64,000 nucleotides of DNA from Allokutzneria oryzae (lineage in GTDB: Bacteria; Actinomycetota; Actinomycetes; Mycobacteriales; Pseudonocardiaceae): assembly GCF_042429765.1 (NCBI RefSeq), contig NZ_JBHLZU010000009.1, positions 310,001 to 374,000 on the forward strand, in the 5' to 3' direction. The notes under the pieces are model-generated. The model was not told the DNA's origin. It searched no databases and saw only the letters and a program-made list of their open reading frames with translations. Shown here in pieces: positions 52,261-62,032 of this stretch. Each line of letters starts with the position of its first letter. Position 1 is the first letter of the stretch. Made by a program: the position numbers and the translations under genes.

Positions 52261-54555
52261 ATGACGGGTATCTCCAGAAGGACCTTCCTCGGCGCTTCGG
52301 CGACCTTGGCCGTGGTCAGCTCCCCGACGACGTGGGCGACGGGGTGGGCGGCGCCGCACAGCGCCGCCGACGAGCACGAGCGGATCGTCGGCGACGCGGT
52401 GATGCGGTGGCGCCGCGTCCCGGACGGCTGGCAGAACGCCCCGTTCCTGGGCAACGGCTTTCTCGGCGCGCAGGTCTACCGCGACACGGCGGCCAACGTC
52501 CTCAAGATCATGCTCAACCACGGCGTGGTCCAGGACCAGCGGGTCCAGTGGGAGGCGGGCATCGGCCTGTCCCGGCTGCCGATCGGCTACCTGACCCTCA
52601 CCACGGCGGGCGCGATCACCGCTGTGGACTGGCGGCTCGACCTGTGGAACGCCGAGCTGACCGGGACGATCACCACCACGCGCGGTGGCCTGACCTTCAC
52701 CGCCCTGGTGCACAACGACCGCGACGTGCTGCTGGTGTCGCTGACCACGACGGCGGGTGAGGAGTCCGCGGCGTGGGGCTTCCAGCCGTTGCCGTCGCAC
52801 ACCACCCGCAAGGTCCGGGTTCCCGCCGACTACACCGGCAACCCCGAGCCGACCACGGGCTCCACCGGCCGGATCGGCTACACCGAGCAGACCATGCACG
52901 CGGGTGGCGGCTACACCACCGCGTGGCAGGAGAAGCGCGTCGGCACCCGCCGCTTGCTGGTGGCGACGATCGCCTACGGCCACCCGGACTCCACCGGCCT
53001 CGACGAGGCGGTCACCACCGTCCGCCGCACCCTCGCGGCGAACCCCGACGTCCTGGTCGCCGCGCACCGCATGTGGTGGCACCGGTTCTACCGCCGCAGC
53101 TTCGTCTCGGTACCGGACAAGCTCGTCCAGCGGTTCTACTGGATCCAGCTCTACAAGATGGCGGCGGCGACGCGCGACAACGCGCCCGTGCTGGCGGAGT
53201 GGGGCCCGTGGTTCCCGGAGGTCGGCAACAGCTGGACCGCCGTGTGGTGGAACCTCAACGTCCAGGTCGCCTACCCGATGGTCAACGGCTCCAACCACCC
53301 GGAGCTGGACGCGGTCACCCCGACCTTCCGCCGCTACCACCGCAACCTCGAACAGTCGGTGCCGCCCGCGTACCGCGACGGCGAGACCTACGCGCTGTCC
53401 CACCCCGGCGACCGCACGCTCCGGCCGGGCGGGACGCGCTCGGTCGGAGTTCCGGGCACGAGCTCGAAGACCGACCAGACCGGCAACCTCATCTGGGGTC
53501 TGCACAACGTCTGGCTGGCCTACCGGCACAGCATGGACGAACGGGTTCTCCGCGAGGTCCTGTTCCCCGTGCTGGCCAAGGCGGTCAACTTCTACCGCCA
53601 CTTCCTCGTCGAGGGCTCCGACGGCTGTCTGCACCTGCCGTTGACGCGGTCCCCGGAGTACGCGGACGCGGCCGACTGCACCTACGACCTCTCGCTGATC
53701 CGGTGGGGCTGCCGGACGCTGATCGACACGGCGCTTCGCTTGCGGGTCAACGACTCCAGGCTGCCGGTGTGGCGCGACATCCTGACCCGGCTCGTCCCCT
53801 ACCACCGCACGGCGGACGGTGTGATCATCGGCGACGGGGTCCCGCTCGCTGAGTCGCACCGGCACTTCTCGCACCTGCTGTGGCTCTACCCGCTGCGAGA
53901 GTCCCTGTGGGACCGTCCCGCCGACCGCGCGCTGATGCGCACCAGCTACGACCACTGGTCGAGCATGCGGGTGAACTGGCACGGCTACAGCTTCGCCGCG
54001 GCGTCCACGATGTGCTCGTTGATGGACTCGCCGGAGGAGGCCCTGGCGAACCTCATGGGCTTCCTGGACGGCTCTGTGGTTCACGAGACCCAGCTGACCC
54101 CGAACACGATGTACCGCGAAGGCACCAACCTGGCGATCGAGAGCCCGCTGACGGCCGCCCAGTCGGTGCTGGACATGCTGGTGCAGAGCGGGGACGGCGT
54201 GGTGAAGGTGTTCCCGTCGGTCTCGCGCACGTGGCCGGAGGCATCGGTGGCCGCGCTGCGCACCCAGGGTGCGTTCCTTGTGGACGCCTCCCGCCGCGAC
54301 GGTGCCACCGAGTGGGTGCGCGTGCACAGCGAAGCGGGTGAACCCCTGGTGCTGCAACACGGGATCCCCGGGGACTTCGACGTCCGCGACGACCACGGTC
54401 GCAGGCTCCCCTGGCGGGAGGTGAGCCCCGGCCGCGTCGCGATCCCCCTCCGCCGAGGCCAGGCGGCGGTGCTCACCCGCCGAGGCGCCCGCCCGGCCCG
54501 CACTCCCCGCGACGTGGCCGCCACCTCCGCTCCCCCGCCCTGGGGCCTGCCCTGA
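52261..54555 (+). CDS. Tat-exported GH95-like glycoside hydrolase
   Basis: 764 residues. Twin-arginine signal MTGISRRTFLGASATLAVVS. The domain order matches GH95 alpha-L-fucosidase/galactosidase proteins: N-terminal beta-sandwich (about 45-270) then a barrel containing WHRFYRRSFV, GNSWTAVWWNLNVQ, LPLTRSPEYADA, SHRHFSHLLWLYPL and IESPLTAAQSVLDMLVQSGDG, ending with a beta domain. Likely acts on host or plant glycans outside the cell. ATG 52261 with GACAGGGG upstream. Confidence 0.78.
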   Translation: MTGISRRTFLGASATLAVVSSPTTWATGWAAPHSAADEHERIVGDAVMRWRRVPDGWQNAPFLGNGFLGAQVYRDTAANVLKIMLNHGVVQDQRVQWEAGIGLSRLPIGYLTLTTAGAITAVDWRLDLWNAELTGTITTTRGGLTFTALVHNDRDVLLVSLTTTAGEESAAWGFQPLPSHTTRKVRVPADYTGNPEPTTGSTGRIGYTEQTMHAGGGYTTAWQEKRVGTRRLLVATIAYGHPDSTGLDEAVTTVRRTLAANPDVLVAAHRMWWHRFYRRSFVSVPDKLVQRFYWIQLYKMAAATRDNAPVLAEWGPWFPEVGNSWTAVWWNLNVQVAYPMVNGSNHPELDAVTPTFRRYHRNLEQSVPPAYRDGETYALSHPGDRTLRPGGTRSVGVPGTSSKTDQTGNLIWGLHNVWLAYRHSMDERVLREVLFPVLAKAVNFYRHFLVEGSDGCLHLPLTRSPEYADAADCTYDLSLIRWGCRTLIDTALRLRVNDSRLPVWRDILTRLVPYHRTADGVIIGDGVPLAESHRHFSHLLWLYPLRESLWDRPADRALMRTSYDHWSSMRVNWHGYSFAAASTMCSLMDSPEEALANLMGFLDGSVVHETQLTPNTMYREGTNLAIESPLTAAQSVLDMLVQSGDGVVKVFPSVSRTWPEASVAALRTQGAFLVDASRRDGATEWVRVHSEAGEPLVLQHGIPGDFDVRDDHGRRLPWREVSPGRVAIPLRRGQAAVLTRRGARPARTPRDVAATSAPPPWGLP

Positions 54556-54686
54556 CCTCGGAGTGTCCGTGATGGACAGTGCGGCCGAATGGGGTAGCGG
54601 CAGGGACGCTCACCCGGAGGTGTTGATCTTGGCCAGAGCGGGAACACTAGTGGGGAAAGCACCCCGCATTAGGAGGACCACCGGCG

Positions 54687-55295
54687 ATGTCCCATCGCAT
54701 GCTGGCAACGGCCATGCTCATCTCCACCGCACTGATCACCGCGTGCTCGTCGCCGGCGAAGCCCACGTCCACAGTGCCCAGCTCCGAGCAACCCCAGCCG
54801 GAGCCGACCGTCCACACCGGTGTCCTGGCCGCCCCCGGCGGCCCCGGCACCGCGTTCAGCTACAACCCCGCCGCCCCGGTGGGCGCGGAGCTGACGGTGA
54901 AGGTCACCAACGCCGACACCTCGACCACGGTCGAGTTCGGCGCCAAGGGGCTCCAGCCCTCACGGGGCTACGCCGTGCACGCGCACACCAAGCCGTGCGG
55001 CGCGACCGGCGCGGACGCGGGCCCGCACTACCAGAACACCATCGACCCGGCGGCGACGCCGGAGAAGGCCTCCGTCGATCCGGCATACGCCAACCCGCGC
55101 AACGAGTTCTGGCTGGACGTCCGCACCGACGCCCAGGGCGCGGGCACCTCGAAGACGACCGTGCCGTTCGTCTTCACCGACCGCGCACCGGCGTCGATCA
55201 TCGTGCACGAGAAGGAGACCACCGCGACGCACCACGGCGAGGCCGGGACCGCGGGCGGCAGGCTGGCGTGCCTCACCGTCCCGTTCGAGCAGTAG
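54687..55295 (+). CDS. SodC-like superoxide dismutase lipoprotein
   Basis: 202 residues. Lipoprotein signal with lipobox ITACSS (Cys20). The Cu/Zn SOD-fold domain has AVHAHTKPCG (two histidines), GPHYQNTI and HEKETTATHHGEAG carrying metal-ligand candidates, and the CysS bond pair in KPCG and RLACLT. The spacing is looser than classical SodC, so enzymatic activity should not be assumed. ATG 54687 with AGGAGG. Its 3' end overlaps nudC. Confidence 0.78.
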   Translation: MSHRMLATAMLISTALITACSSPAKPTSTVPSSEQPQPEPTVHTGVLAAPGGPGTAFSYNPAAPVGAELTVKVTNADTSTTVEFGAKGLQPSRGYAVHAHTKPCGATGADAGPHYQNTIDPAATPEKASVDPAYANPRNEFWLDVRTDAQGAGTSKTTVPFVFTDRAPASIIVHEKETTATHHGEAGTAGGRLACLTVPFEQ

Positions 55296-56112
55296 CCAGC
55301 CAGCTCCGCACCAGGAACCCCTCAATGGAGTCCACAGTGGACGAGTAGTCGGCGCGGAGCTCGTCCGGGGTGAACCACTTCGCCTCGGCCAGCTCCGCGC
55401 CATCCACGGTGAACTCCTCGGAGACGGCGCGGGCGCGGAAGCCGACCATCAGCCCCGCCGGGAACGGCCACGCCTGAGAAGCCTGGTAGCGCACGTCGTC
55501 CACCACGACCCCGGCCTCCTCGAAGACCTCGCGCCGCACCGCGTCCTCCAGGCTCTCGCCGATCTCGACGAACCCGGCGAGCGTGCAGAAGCCACCCCTC
55601 GGCGGCCGTCCCAGCAGGGCCCGCTGAGCCGTTGGCGACTCCACCAACACGATCACCGCGGGCTCGATGCGGGGGAACAACAGCTTCGAGCAGTCCCGGC
55701 AGACCCGCAGGTGACCGCCTTCGCGGGAGTCGGTTCCGCCACCACAGGCACCGCAGAACCGCTGGTTCCGGTGCCAGTGCAGGATTCCGCGCGCGTAGGC
55801 GAGCGTCGCCGCCTCCTGCGCGCTGACCGAGCCGAACAGCCGCCGCACCTCGGCCACCTCGGTCGCCCCAACGGAACGCATCGCATCGCCCTCGTCCATA
55901 GTGGACAGATCGGCGGCGAAGACGGCCGTGTCACCGTCGAGGCCGAGGAAGACCTCGACGTCCGCCCGCGTCTGGCGCGTCGCACCGAGCAGGCACTTGT
56001 CCCTCCACAGTGGAATCACGCGGGCCGACGCGCGCACCGAGTCGACCCACTCCCGGTCGCCTCGGCGGTCGGCGGCGCGGTCGAGCTCCAGTCCGCAGTA
56101 GGTGAGGGTCAT
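55273..56112 (-). CDS. nudC: NAD(+)/NADH diphosphatase
   Basis: 279 residues. N-terminal domain, zinc ribbon with CGACGG and CRDC, Nudix box GFVEIGESLEDAVRREVFEEAGV, then the NudC signature SQAWPFP. Hydrolyses NADH, and in bacteria removes NAD caps from RNA. ATG 56112 overlaps the upstream Lrp gene stop (ATGA). Confidence 0.92.
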   Translation of the reverse strand: MTLTYCGLELDRAADRRGDREWVDSVRASARVIPLWRDKCLLGATRQTRADVEVFLGLDGDTAVFAADLSTMDEGDAMRSVGATEVAEVRRLFGSVSAQEAATLAYARGILHWHRNQRFCGACGGGTDSREGGHLRVCRDCSKLLFPRIEPAVIVLVESPTAQRALLGRPPRGGFCTLAGFVEIGESLEDAVRREVFEEAGVVVDDVRYQASQAWPFPAGLMVGFRARAVSEEFTVDGAELAEAKWFTPDELRADYSSTVDSIEGFLVRSWLATARTGR

Positions 56113-56561
56113 CCCTGCTCCCGGGGGTCGAAGGCGCGCTCGAAGAAGGTCTCCAGCACCACGATCGTCTTGGTCGAGGTGACGCCGTCGATGTCGTGGA
56201 TGCGCCGCAGCACCTTCTGCAGCTGCTCGTTGCTCTCCGCCCGGATCTTCACCAGCAGGGAGGCGGTCCCTGCGACGATGTGCGCCTGCTCGATCTCGGC
56301 GATCTCCGCCAGCGCGCGACCGACGACAGGCTCCCCCATCCACGCGTTCCCGTCGACCAGCGCGAACGCCGAGACCGGCCGGCCACAGGCGACGGGATCG
56401 ACCTCGATGGTGGTGCGCCGGACGACACCGGCCTCGCGCAGTTTCCGAATCCGGTCGTGGGCCGCCGTCGTGGACAGTCCCACCGCCTTGCCGAGCGCGG
56501 CGAAGGGCCGCGTCGCGTCCTCCTGCAGCAACGCGAGGAGTTCCCGGTCAACGTGATCCAC
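56109..56561 (-). CDS. Lrp/AsnC-family regulator
   Basis: 150 residues. Helix-turn-helix about 1-50 (DRELLALLQEDATRPFAALGKAVGLSTTAAHDRIRKLREAG) and the RAM/effector domain (about 65-145, IVAGTASLLVKIRAESNEQLQKVLRRIHDIDGVTSTKTIVVL). Translationally coupled to nudC. Confidence 0.9.
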   Translation of the reverse strand: MDHVDRELLALLQEDATRPFAALGKAVGLSTTAAHDRIRKLREAGVVRRTTIEVDPVACGRPVSAFALVDGNAWMGEPVVGRALAEIAEIEQAHIVAGTASLLVKIRAESNEQLQKVLRRIHDIDGVTSTKTIVVLETFFERAFDPREQG

Positions 56562-56719
56562 CAGAACACCGTCCTTCAGATTCGAGTTCTGACCGAACCA
56601 TAGTCCGCCGTATCAGCGAGAAGCCATATGAGGTTCAGCTCAGCGGGTCGGAGAGCGAAGGTCGTCGGCGAGTGCTCCATACTTCGGCGGAGTTCGAGAA
56701 GATCTTGGAGGACGATCCC

Positions 56720-58573
56720 GTGCCTGCTGCCCCTGCGAGTCGGTCCGGTGGCGTCCTGCGCGCGCTGACCCCGATCCTGCTGATCGTGGTGCTGGTCGCC
56801 GCGGTTGCCGGGCTCGGCTCGCTGCTCGGCCTCGGCCCCGCCGCGATGCTCGGCGCGCTGACGGCGATGTTCTGCCTGATGGCCGCGTTCGGCGGGGCGC
56901 TGTGGCCGGACCTGAAGCTGCTGGCGTGGTTCGCCCCCGCGGTCGTGGTCGCCGCGGCCGCGCCCAGGCTGCTCGCGCACGTCAGCGTGCCCGCGGCCAT
57001 CGCGCTGGTGACCGTGGTGATCTTCGTGGCGTCGCTGCTGCCCGCGCTCGGCCCGCGCTTCGTCACCACCGCGCTCGGCCTGGGCATGGCGGCGCTGTTC
57101 GGCTACACCTTCCAGCTCACCGGCTCCACCACCCCGTGGCAGATCCTCGCCGCGCCGGTGGTCGCCGTCGTCGTGACCGTCCTCGTGCGACTGCTCGCCG
57201 GGATGCGCGACCCCGACGGGCCGACCCGTGCCGCGGTCGCCAACCTGCTGACCACGGCCACGCTGACCGACCCCGAGAGCGCGGTCCACGCGTGGCGCTC
57301 CGACAACCAGCGCCGCTGGCTCGGTCTCGTGCTCGACGCCACGCTGCGCTACCGCACGGCGAGCGCGGTGCTGAGCTCCCGCCCGGACGCCCGCGAAGTC
57401 CTCGACGCGGCGAGTGAGGAGGCGAGGTCACTGGCCGAGGCGATCAAGGCGAAGGAGACGCCGACCGATCTCGTTGTGCCGCAACGCCCCTCGCTGCTCA
57501 AGAACCTTCCCGGCAGCACCGGCCGCCTGGTGACGCGCATGCACGAGGCACTGGACAGCGTGCACGCCGCGCTGGCCGACCGCGACCGGACGCCGGTGTC
57601 CTGGCGCAAGCTCGGCAACGGCTACCTCGCCGACGCCCTGGCGGGCGCGATCAGCTGGCGCTCAGCGCAGTTCCGGCACGCGCTGCGGTGCGCGCTCGGC
57701 ATCCTGGTCGCGCTGACCCTCGCCACCCAACGGCCGGACGACCCGTTGATGACCTCGTTCCTGATGGCCGTTTTCCTGATCACGCAGCCGGATTGGCGGG
57801 CGAGCGCGACGCGGGCGTGGGAGCGTACGGCGGGGTCGGTGATCGGCGCGGTGGCGATGTTCGCGGTGCTCGCGCTCGCCCCGGACGACCTGCTGCTGCC
57901 GATCGGCCTGCTCGCCCTGGTGGTCGGCTTCGCGTTCCAGAAGTCGCAGCCCATCGTCTTCAACGCGTGCACCGTCCTGATGCTCGTCGGCATGTACGCC
58001 TCCACCAAGCACCTCGACCCGACGTCGGTGCTCGTGGAGTACCTGGTGCTGACCGTGCTCGCCGCCGCGATCGGCCTGCTGTTCGGCTTCGCGGTCGTGC
58101 CGGGGACCCGCCAGCCCACGCCAGCTGAACGAGTCACCGAAGCGGTGAACGCGGTGCGCTCCAGCCTGATCGCGTTCACCACCAACACCGCGGCGGCGCA
58201 CGGAGACCGCACCGTCCGCCGAGGTAGGCGGGAGCTGGTCCGCCGCATCAACGACGTCCTGAACCCGCCGACCGTCGGCCGCCGAGCCTCGGAGCCGGAG
58301 CGCGCCGCGGTCACCAAGGCCGGGGAGGCCCTCGCAGGTCTGCTCAGCGGCATCGCGGGTCTGCTGGTGCACCGCTCGGCGGTGCCGGAGACCGAGGAGA
58401 CCACCCGCGACGCGTTGAGCGCGCTGGCGGCCTCGCTGGAGTCCGAGGACGACAACGAGAGCGAGCGCTTCGCGGAGCTGATCGACGCCGCCGACCCCGA
58501 ACAACGGCTGCTCTTCGACGCGATGGCCGCCGACCTGGTCCGCCTCCGCGAAGCCCAACACTCCCTCTCCTAG
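56720..58573 (+). CDS. FUSC-family inner membrane protein
   Basis: 617 residues with two sets of about six membrane helices (about 10-160 and 330-475) separated by a soluble helical segment and followed by a cytoplasmic C-terminal domain. The second set carries QPDWRASATRAWERTAGSVIGA, typical of fusaric-acid-resistance/aromatic-acid exporter relatives. GTG 56720 has GGAGG 9 nt upstream; the frame extends to 56672. Probable efflux of aromatic acids. Confidence 0.82.
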   Translation: MPAAPASRSGGVLRALTPILLIVVLVAAVAGLGSLLGLGPAAMLGALTAMFCLMAAFGGALWPDLKLLAWFAPAVVVAAAAPRLLAHVSVPAAIALVTVVIFVASLLPALGPRFVTTALGLGMAALFGYTFQLTGSTTPWQILAAPVVAVVVTVLVRLLAGMRDPDGPTRAAVANLLTTATLTDPESAVHAWRSDNQRRWLGLVLDATLRYRTASAVLSSRPDAREVLDAASEEARSLAEAIKAKETPTDLVVPQRPSLLKNLPGSTGRLVTRMHEALDSVHAALADRDRTPVSWRKLGNGYLADALAGAISWRSAQFRHALRCALGILVALTLATQRPDDPLMTSFLMAVFLITQPDWRASATRAWERTAGSVIGAVAMFAVLALAPDDLLLPIGLLALVVGFAFQKSQPIVFNACTVLMLVGMYASTKHLDPTSVLVEYLVLTVLAAAIGLLFGFAVVPGTRQPTPAERVTEAVNAVRSSLIAFTTNTAAAHGDRTVRRGRRELVRRINDVLNPPTVGRRASEPERAAVTKAGEALAGLLSGIAGLLVHRSAVPETEETTRDALSALAASLESEDDNESERFAELIDAADPEQRLLFDAMAADLVRLREAQHSLS

Positions 58574-58661
58574 CGCCTGTCCCGCAAGTCGTCCCGACGC
58601 CCCGAGGCGATGCCACCCCCGCACCCCCGTGCACGCATGGACTGGCTGGCGTGGTCGAGGT

Positions 58662-58730
58662 TTTCACGTTTTGGAAACTTAACGCGCAAAAGAGCGCTCT
58701 CATTTCGCGCCAAGGCTCCAAAACGCGAAA
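58662..58730 (-). repeat. 69-bp palindromic repeat, copy 3 (inverted)
   Basis: Same 69-bp length; centre AGAGCGCTCT; the right end AAAACGCGAAA is standard while the left end is diverged (TTTCACGTTTTGG). The one-sided flank, here GCTGGCGTGGTCGAGG on the left, shows that this copy is oriented opposite to copies 1 and 2. Confidence 0.85.
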
Positions 58731-58783
58731 TGAGGGCACCAGACGCCCCAAGGCGACACCACCCCGCGCAACACACGACCTAG

Positions 58784-58845
58784 GCCATTCGCGGGCTTAT
58801 GGACGTCCAGCAGCGCGCGAAAGCGTCCATAAGCCCGCGAATGGC
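58784..58845. repeat. palindromic hairpin repeat, copy 3
   Basis: Arms 58784-58805 and 58824-58845, 22-bp perfect. It lies 53 bp from the 69-bp element and 7 bp from the amidohydrolase stop, between convergent genes. Confidence 0.95.
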
Positions 58846-58852
58846 GGGAGTA

Positions 58853-60067
58853 CTAGATGGGGGTGCCGGACTGGATGACGGTGCGGAGGTGTTTGTGGGG
58901 TTCGGCCAGGGCGGAGATGTCGTCGATGGGGTTGCGGTCCAGCACGAGGAGGTCGGCGTGTGCGCCCACGCGCAGTGTGCCGATCTCCCCTGCCAGCCCC
59001 AGCAGCTCCGCCGCCGTGCTCGTCGCGGACCGGATGACGTCCACAGTGGACAGCACTTCGGCGCGCAGGGAGAACTCCCGGCTCTGGTGCCGGTGCATCC
59101 CGCCGAGCAGGTCGCTGCCGTAGACGATCCGCACGCCGCCGCGCGCCGCTCTGTCCATAGCGGACAGTCCGGCGTCGAGCACCGCGTCGACCTTGCGCCA
59201 GTTGTCGGGGGTGAGGCCGAACTCCATGCCCTCGTGCTTCAACGCCCAGTACGTGATCAACGTCGGCACGAGGAACGCCTGGTGCTCAACGAAGAGCTCG
59301 ACACTGCGGTCGTCGAGCAGGTTGCCGTGCTCGATCGAGCGCACCCCGGCTTCCAGCGCCCGGTTGACCGCACGCGCGGTGTAGGCGTGCGCGGCGACAT
59401 AGCGGTTGGCCGCCTCGGCCTCCTGCACGATCGCGCGCAGCTCCTCCATCGAGTACTGCGTGGAGTCGATGCGGTCGGTCGGCGATGCGACACCGCCGGA
59501 GGCCATGACCTTGATGTGGTGCGCGCCCTTGCGCAGCTCATCACGCGCGGCGAGCCGGACCTCGTCCACACCGTCGGCGACCCGTCCGAGACCGGCGCAG
59601 CACGAGTGCCCGTCGCGCACCTGGGTGCCGCGGCCACGGGAGTCACCGTGCCCGCCGGTCTGGCTCAAAGCCTTGCCGCAGAACAGAACCCGTGGCCCGC
59701 TCAGCAGCCCTTCAGCCTGTGCGTCGGCGATCCCGTAGTCCGCGCCGGAGGCGTCGCGCACGGTGGTGAACCCGCGCTCCAGCATGCCGCGCATGATCCG
59801 CCCGGCGTGCGCGGTCACGTACGACGGGCTCCACCCCACCATCGCGGCGAGGTCACCGGTCGCGGCGGTGACGTGCACGTGCGCGTCCACCAAGCCCGGC
59901 ATCACCACGGCTCCCGCGACGTCCAGCACGCGGGCTCCCTCCGGAGCGCGGACGCCACGACCGGTCTCGGCGATCCGGCCGTCGACCGCGAGCAGGTCGC
60001 CCTCGGAGCACTCACCGGTCTCCGGTTCCAGCAGGACCGCGTTCTTCAACAGCACCGGAGTGCTCAT
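58853..60067 (-). CDS. metal-dependent amidohydrolase (imidazolonepropionase-like)
   Basis: 404 residues, TIM barrel with flanking beta-sandwich. Metal ligands: GLVDAHVHV, the lysine in HHIKVMASGG, AAHAYT, SIEHGNLLDD and the aspartate in VYGSDLLGG. Related to imidazolonepropionases and Xaa-Pro dipeptidases. ATG 60067 overlaps the GAF gene stop. Last gene of a coupled three-gene operon; likely acts on the compound imported by the MFS protein. Confidence 0.88.
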   Translation of the reverse strand: MSTPVLLKNAVLLEPETGECSEGDLLAVDGRIAETGRGVRAPEGARVLDVAGAVVMPGLVDAHVHVTAATGDLAAMVGWSPSYVTAHAGRIMRGMLERGFTTVRDASGADYGIADAQAEGLLSGPRVLFCGKALSQTGGHGDSRGRGTQVRDGHSCCAGLGRVADGVDEVRLAARDELRKGAHHIKVMASGGVASPTDRIDSTQYSMEELRAIVQEAEAANRYVAAHAYTARAVNRALEAGVRSIEHGNLLDDRSVELFVEHQAFLVPTLITYWALKHEGMEFGLTPDNWRKVDAVLDAGLSAMDRAARGGVRIVYGSDLLGGMHRHQSREFSLRAEVLSTVDVIRSATSTAAELLGLAGEIGTLRVGAHADLLVLDRNPIDDISALAEPHKHLRTVIQSGTPI

Positions 60068-60525
60068 GCGTTTCGCCTTTCCAGCTTGTGCACCAACGCT
60101 TCCACCGCGGGCACGGCCGCGGGGACCAGCAGTTCCGCCCGTCGCACCGAGTCCTCGTCGTAGGCACCCTCCGCGTCGAGCAGGTTGATCACGCCGACCA
60201 CCCTGCCGTCCACCCGTACCGGCAGGTTGATCACGGCGCCGCAACCGAGGCGGTCTATCACCACGTGGTCGGCGAACACCTCGCGCACGGCCTTGCGGTC
60301 CACACCGAGGTAGGGCTTCCCCTTCGCGATGCACGTCGCCAGCCACCCCGCGGCGACCTGAACCGACTTCTCACCGCCGACCGGGTACTGGGCGGGGTGG
60401 CTGGTGTGCACGCGGTGCAGCACCCGGCGCCCCGGCAGCCACGCCAGCACCGTGAACAACCGCACCCCCACCTCGGCGCGGAAGTCGTTCTCCAACTCGG
60501 CGAGCACACGTTTGGGCGAGGTCAT
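60064..60525 (-). CDS. GAF-domain protein
   Basis: 153 residues, a single GAF domain (about 15-150): FRAEVGVRLFTVLAW...GCGAVINLPVRVDGRVVGVINLLDAEGAYDEDSV. No output domain, so it may be a small-molecule-binding enzyme or sensor. ATG 60525 overlaps the MFS stop. The function in the operon is unknown. Confidence 0.8.
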   Translation of the reverse strand: MTSPKRVLAELENDFRAEVGVRLFTVLAWLPGRRVLHRVHTSHPAQYPVGGEKSVQVAAGWLATCIAKGKPYLGVDRKAVREVFADHVVIDRLGCGAVINLPVRVDGRVVGVINLLDAEGAYDEDSVRRAELLVPAAVPAVEALVHKLERRNA

Positions 60526-61922
60526 GACGAACGCTCCTCTGTGTTGGCGCTCGACTCCGCAAGCGAGTCCTCGGTCAGCTCCTCAAGGGATCGTCCCGCC
60601 GTGGAAAGCCCGAACACCAGCACGGCGAGCACACCGACCACCAGCACCGTGGTGGTCATGCCGAACACCCCGGCGAAGCCCCAGGTGGCGGCGAAGAACC
60701 CGATGATCGACGGCGCGAGGATGCTGCCGACGCGGCCGAAGGCGCTGGACAGGCCGGTACCGCTGGCGCGGACCCAGGTCGGGAACACCTCGGGCGTGTA
60801 GGAGTAGAGCCCCGCGTAGGTGCCGTTGAGGAAGAACGACAGCACAGCCCCGGAAACCATGATCATCACCGGGTCGGTCATCTGGCTCAGCCAGAACGCG
60901 CTGACCGCCGAACCCGCGAGGTAGAGCGCGATGGTGTTCTTGCGGTCCAGCCGCTCACCCAGCCACGCCGCGGAGAAGTAGCCGGGCACCTGCGCCAGGT
61001 AGATCACGATGGAGAACTCGAAGCTCTTGGTGACGGTGATCCCCTGCTGGATCAACAAGGTCGGGATCCAGGAGAAGAAGCCGTAGTAGGAGAAGGTGAT
61101 CACGAACCAGAGCAGCCAGGTGATCGCGGTCCGCCGCGCCATCGCCCCGCTCCACAGGAAGCGCAACGCGGAGCCGAGCCCGACCTTCGGCACGGGCCGC
61201 ACGGCGAGCTGCTCCTCCACCGGCGGCACCGGGGGCAGCGGGCGGCCGATCGCCCGTTCGGTCTCGCGCTCGAAGGCGGCGACCACGCGCTCGGCCTCCT
61301 CGGCCCGGCCGTTGGCGAGCAGGAAGCGCGGCGACTCGGGCAGGGAACGCCGCCACCACAGCAACATCAGCACGGGAAGCGCGGTCAGCACCTGGGCCCA
61401 GCGCCAGCCGTTGTCCATGGTCGGCACGACGAAGCGGCCGATCAGCGCGGCGCCGACGAAGCCGAAGGAGAAGAACCCGGCGAGCGCGCCGACGAACCAG
61501 CCGCGCCGCGCGGGCGGGACGAACTCGGACAGGAACGGCGCGATGATGGCGCTCTCCGCGCCGGTGCCCACGCCCGCGAGCACCCGGGCGACCAGGAACA
61601 GCTCGAAGCTCGGCGCCCCCGCCGCGACCAGGGTGAACACGCAGTAGAAGGCGAGCGCGCCCATCATCACCCAGCGCCGCCCGAAGCGGTCGCCGAGGAT
61701 GCCTGCCAGCGTGGCGCCGAAGAGGAAGCCGAACGGCGTCGCCGAGCCGATCAGGCCGAGCTGCGCGTTCGACAGGCCCCACTCGGCCTGGACGCTGGGC
61801 AGCAGGAACGCGACAACGGCCGCGTCCATCCCGTCGAAGGTGTAGCCGAGGCCGCCGATCATCAGCAGCCGGTGGTGCGGTCGGGACAGGGGTAAGCGAT
61901 CCAGTCGGGCGAGCAACGACAT
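60522..61922 (-). CDS. MFS transporter (AAHS/sugar-acid:proton symporter type)
   Basis: 466 residues, 12 membrane helices. GYTFDGMDAAVVAFLLPSVQAEW, GATLAGILGDRFGRRWVMM (loop 2-3 motif) and ESPRFLLANGRAEEAERVV; YTPEVFPTWVRASGTG in the second half. Likely takes up an organic acid. The C-terminal tail contains EDSLAESSANTE, encoded by a unit of the 33-bp minisatellite. ATG 61922 with GGAG 7 nt upstream; an earlier in-frame start at 61964 is less likely. Confidence 0.87.
   Translation of the reverse strand: MSLLARLDRLPLSRPHHRLLMIGGLGYTFDGMDAAVVAFLLPSVQAEWGLSNAQLGLIGSATPFGFLFGATLAGILGDRFGRRWVMMGALAFYCVFTLVAAGAPSFELFLVARVLAGVGTGAESAIIAPFLSEFVPPARRGWFVGALAGFFSFGFVGAALIGRFVVPTMDNGWRWAQVLTALPVLMLLWWRRSLPESPRFLLANGRAEEAERVVAAFERETERAIGRPLPPVPPVEEQLAVRPVPKVGLGSALRFLWSGAMARRTAITWLLWFVITFSYYGFFSWIPTLLIQQGITVTKSFEFSIVIYLAQVPGYFSAAWLGERLDRKNTIALYLAGSAVSAFWLSQMTDPVMIMVSGAVLSFFLNGTYAGLYSYTPEVFPTWVRASGTGLSSAFGRVGSILAPSIIGFFAATWGFAGVFGMTTTVLVVGVLAVLVFGLSTAGRSLEELTEDSLAESSANTEERSS
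60541..60572 (-). repeat. single copy of the 33-bp coding repeat
   Basis: Reverse complement GAGGACTCGCTTGCGGAGTCGAGCGCCAACAC (32 bases, given here by key parts: GACTCGCTTGCG, GTCGAGCGCCA) matches the units at 33414-33512 at nearly every base. It encodes EDSLAESSANT. Confidence 0.85.
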
Positions 61923-61971
61923 GCGGCGCTCCACTTCGTTCGCAGCGCTAAGTAGTTGCCGCAAAGTAGAC

Positions 61972-61991
61972 TGCGAACTCGATTTTTCGCA
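61972..61991. promoter_or_regulatory. TGCGAA-N8-TTCGCA palindrome in divergent MFS/RpiR promoter
   Basis: Perfect 6-bp arms in the 110-bp gap between the MFS and RpiR genes. Probable RpiR operator; further GCAA/TTGC half-sites surround it. Confidence 0.55.
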
Positions 61992-62032
61992 ATGTTCGTT
62001 GCAGACTGTTTACGCGACCAACGGGGGTGCGG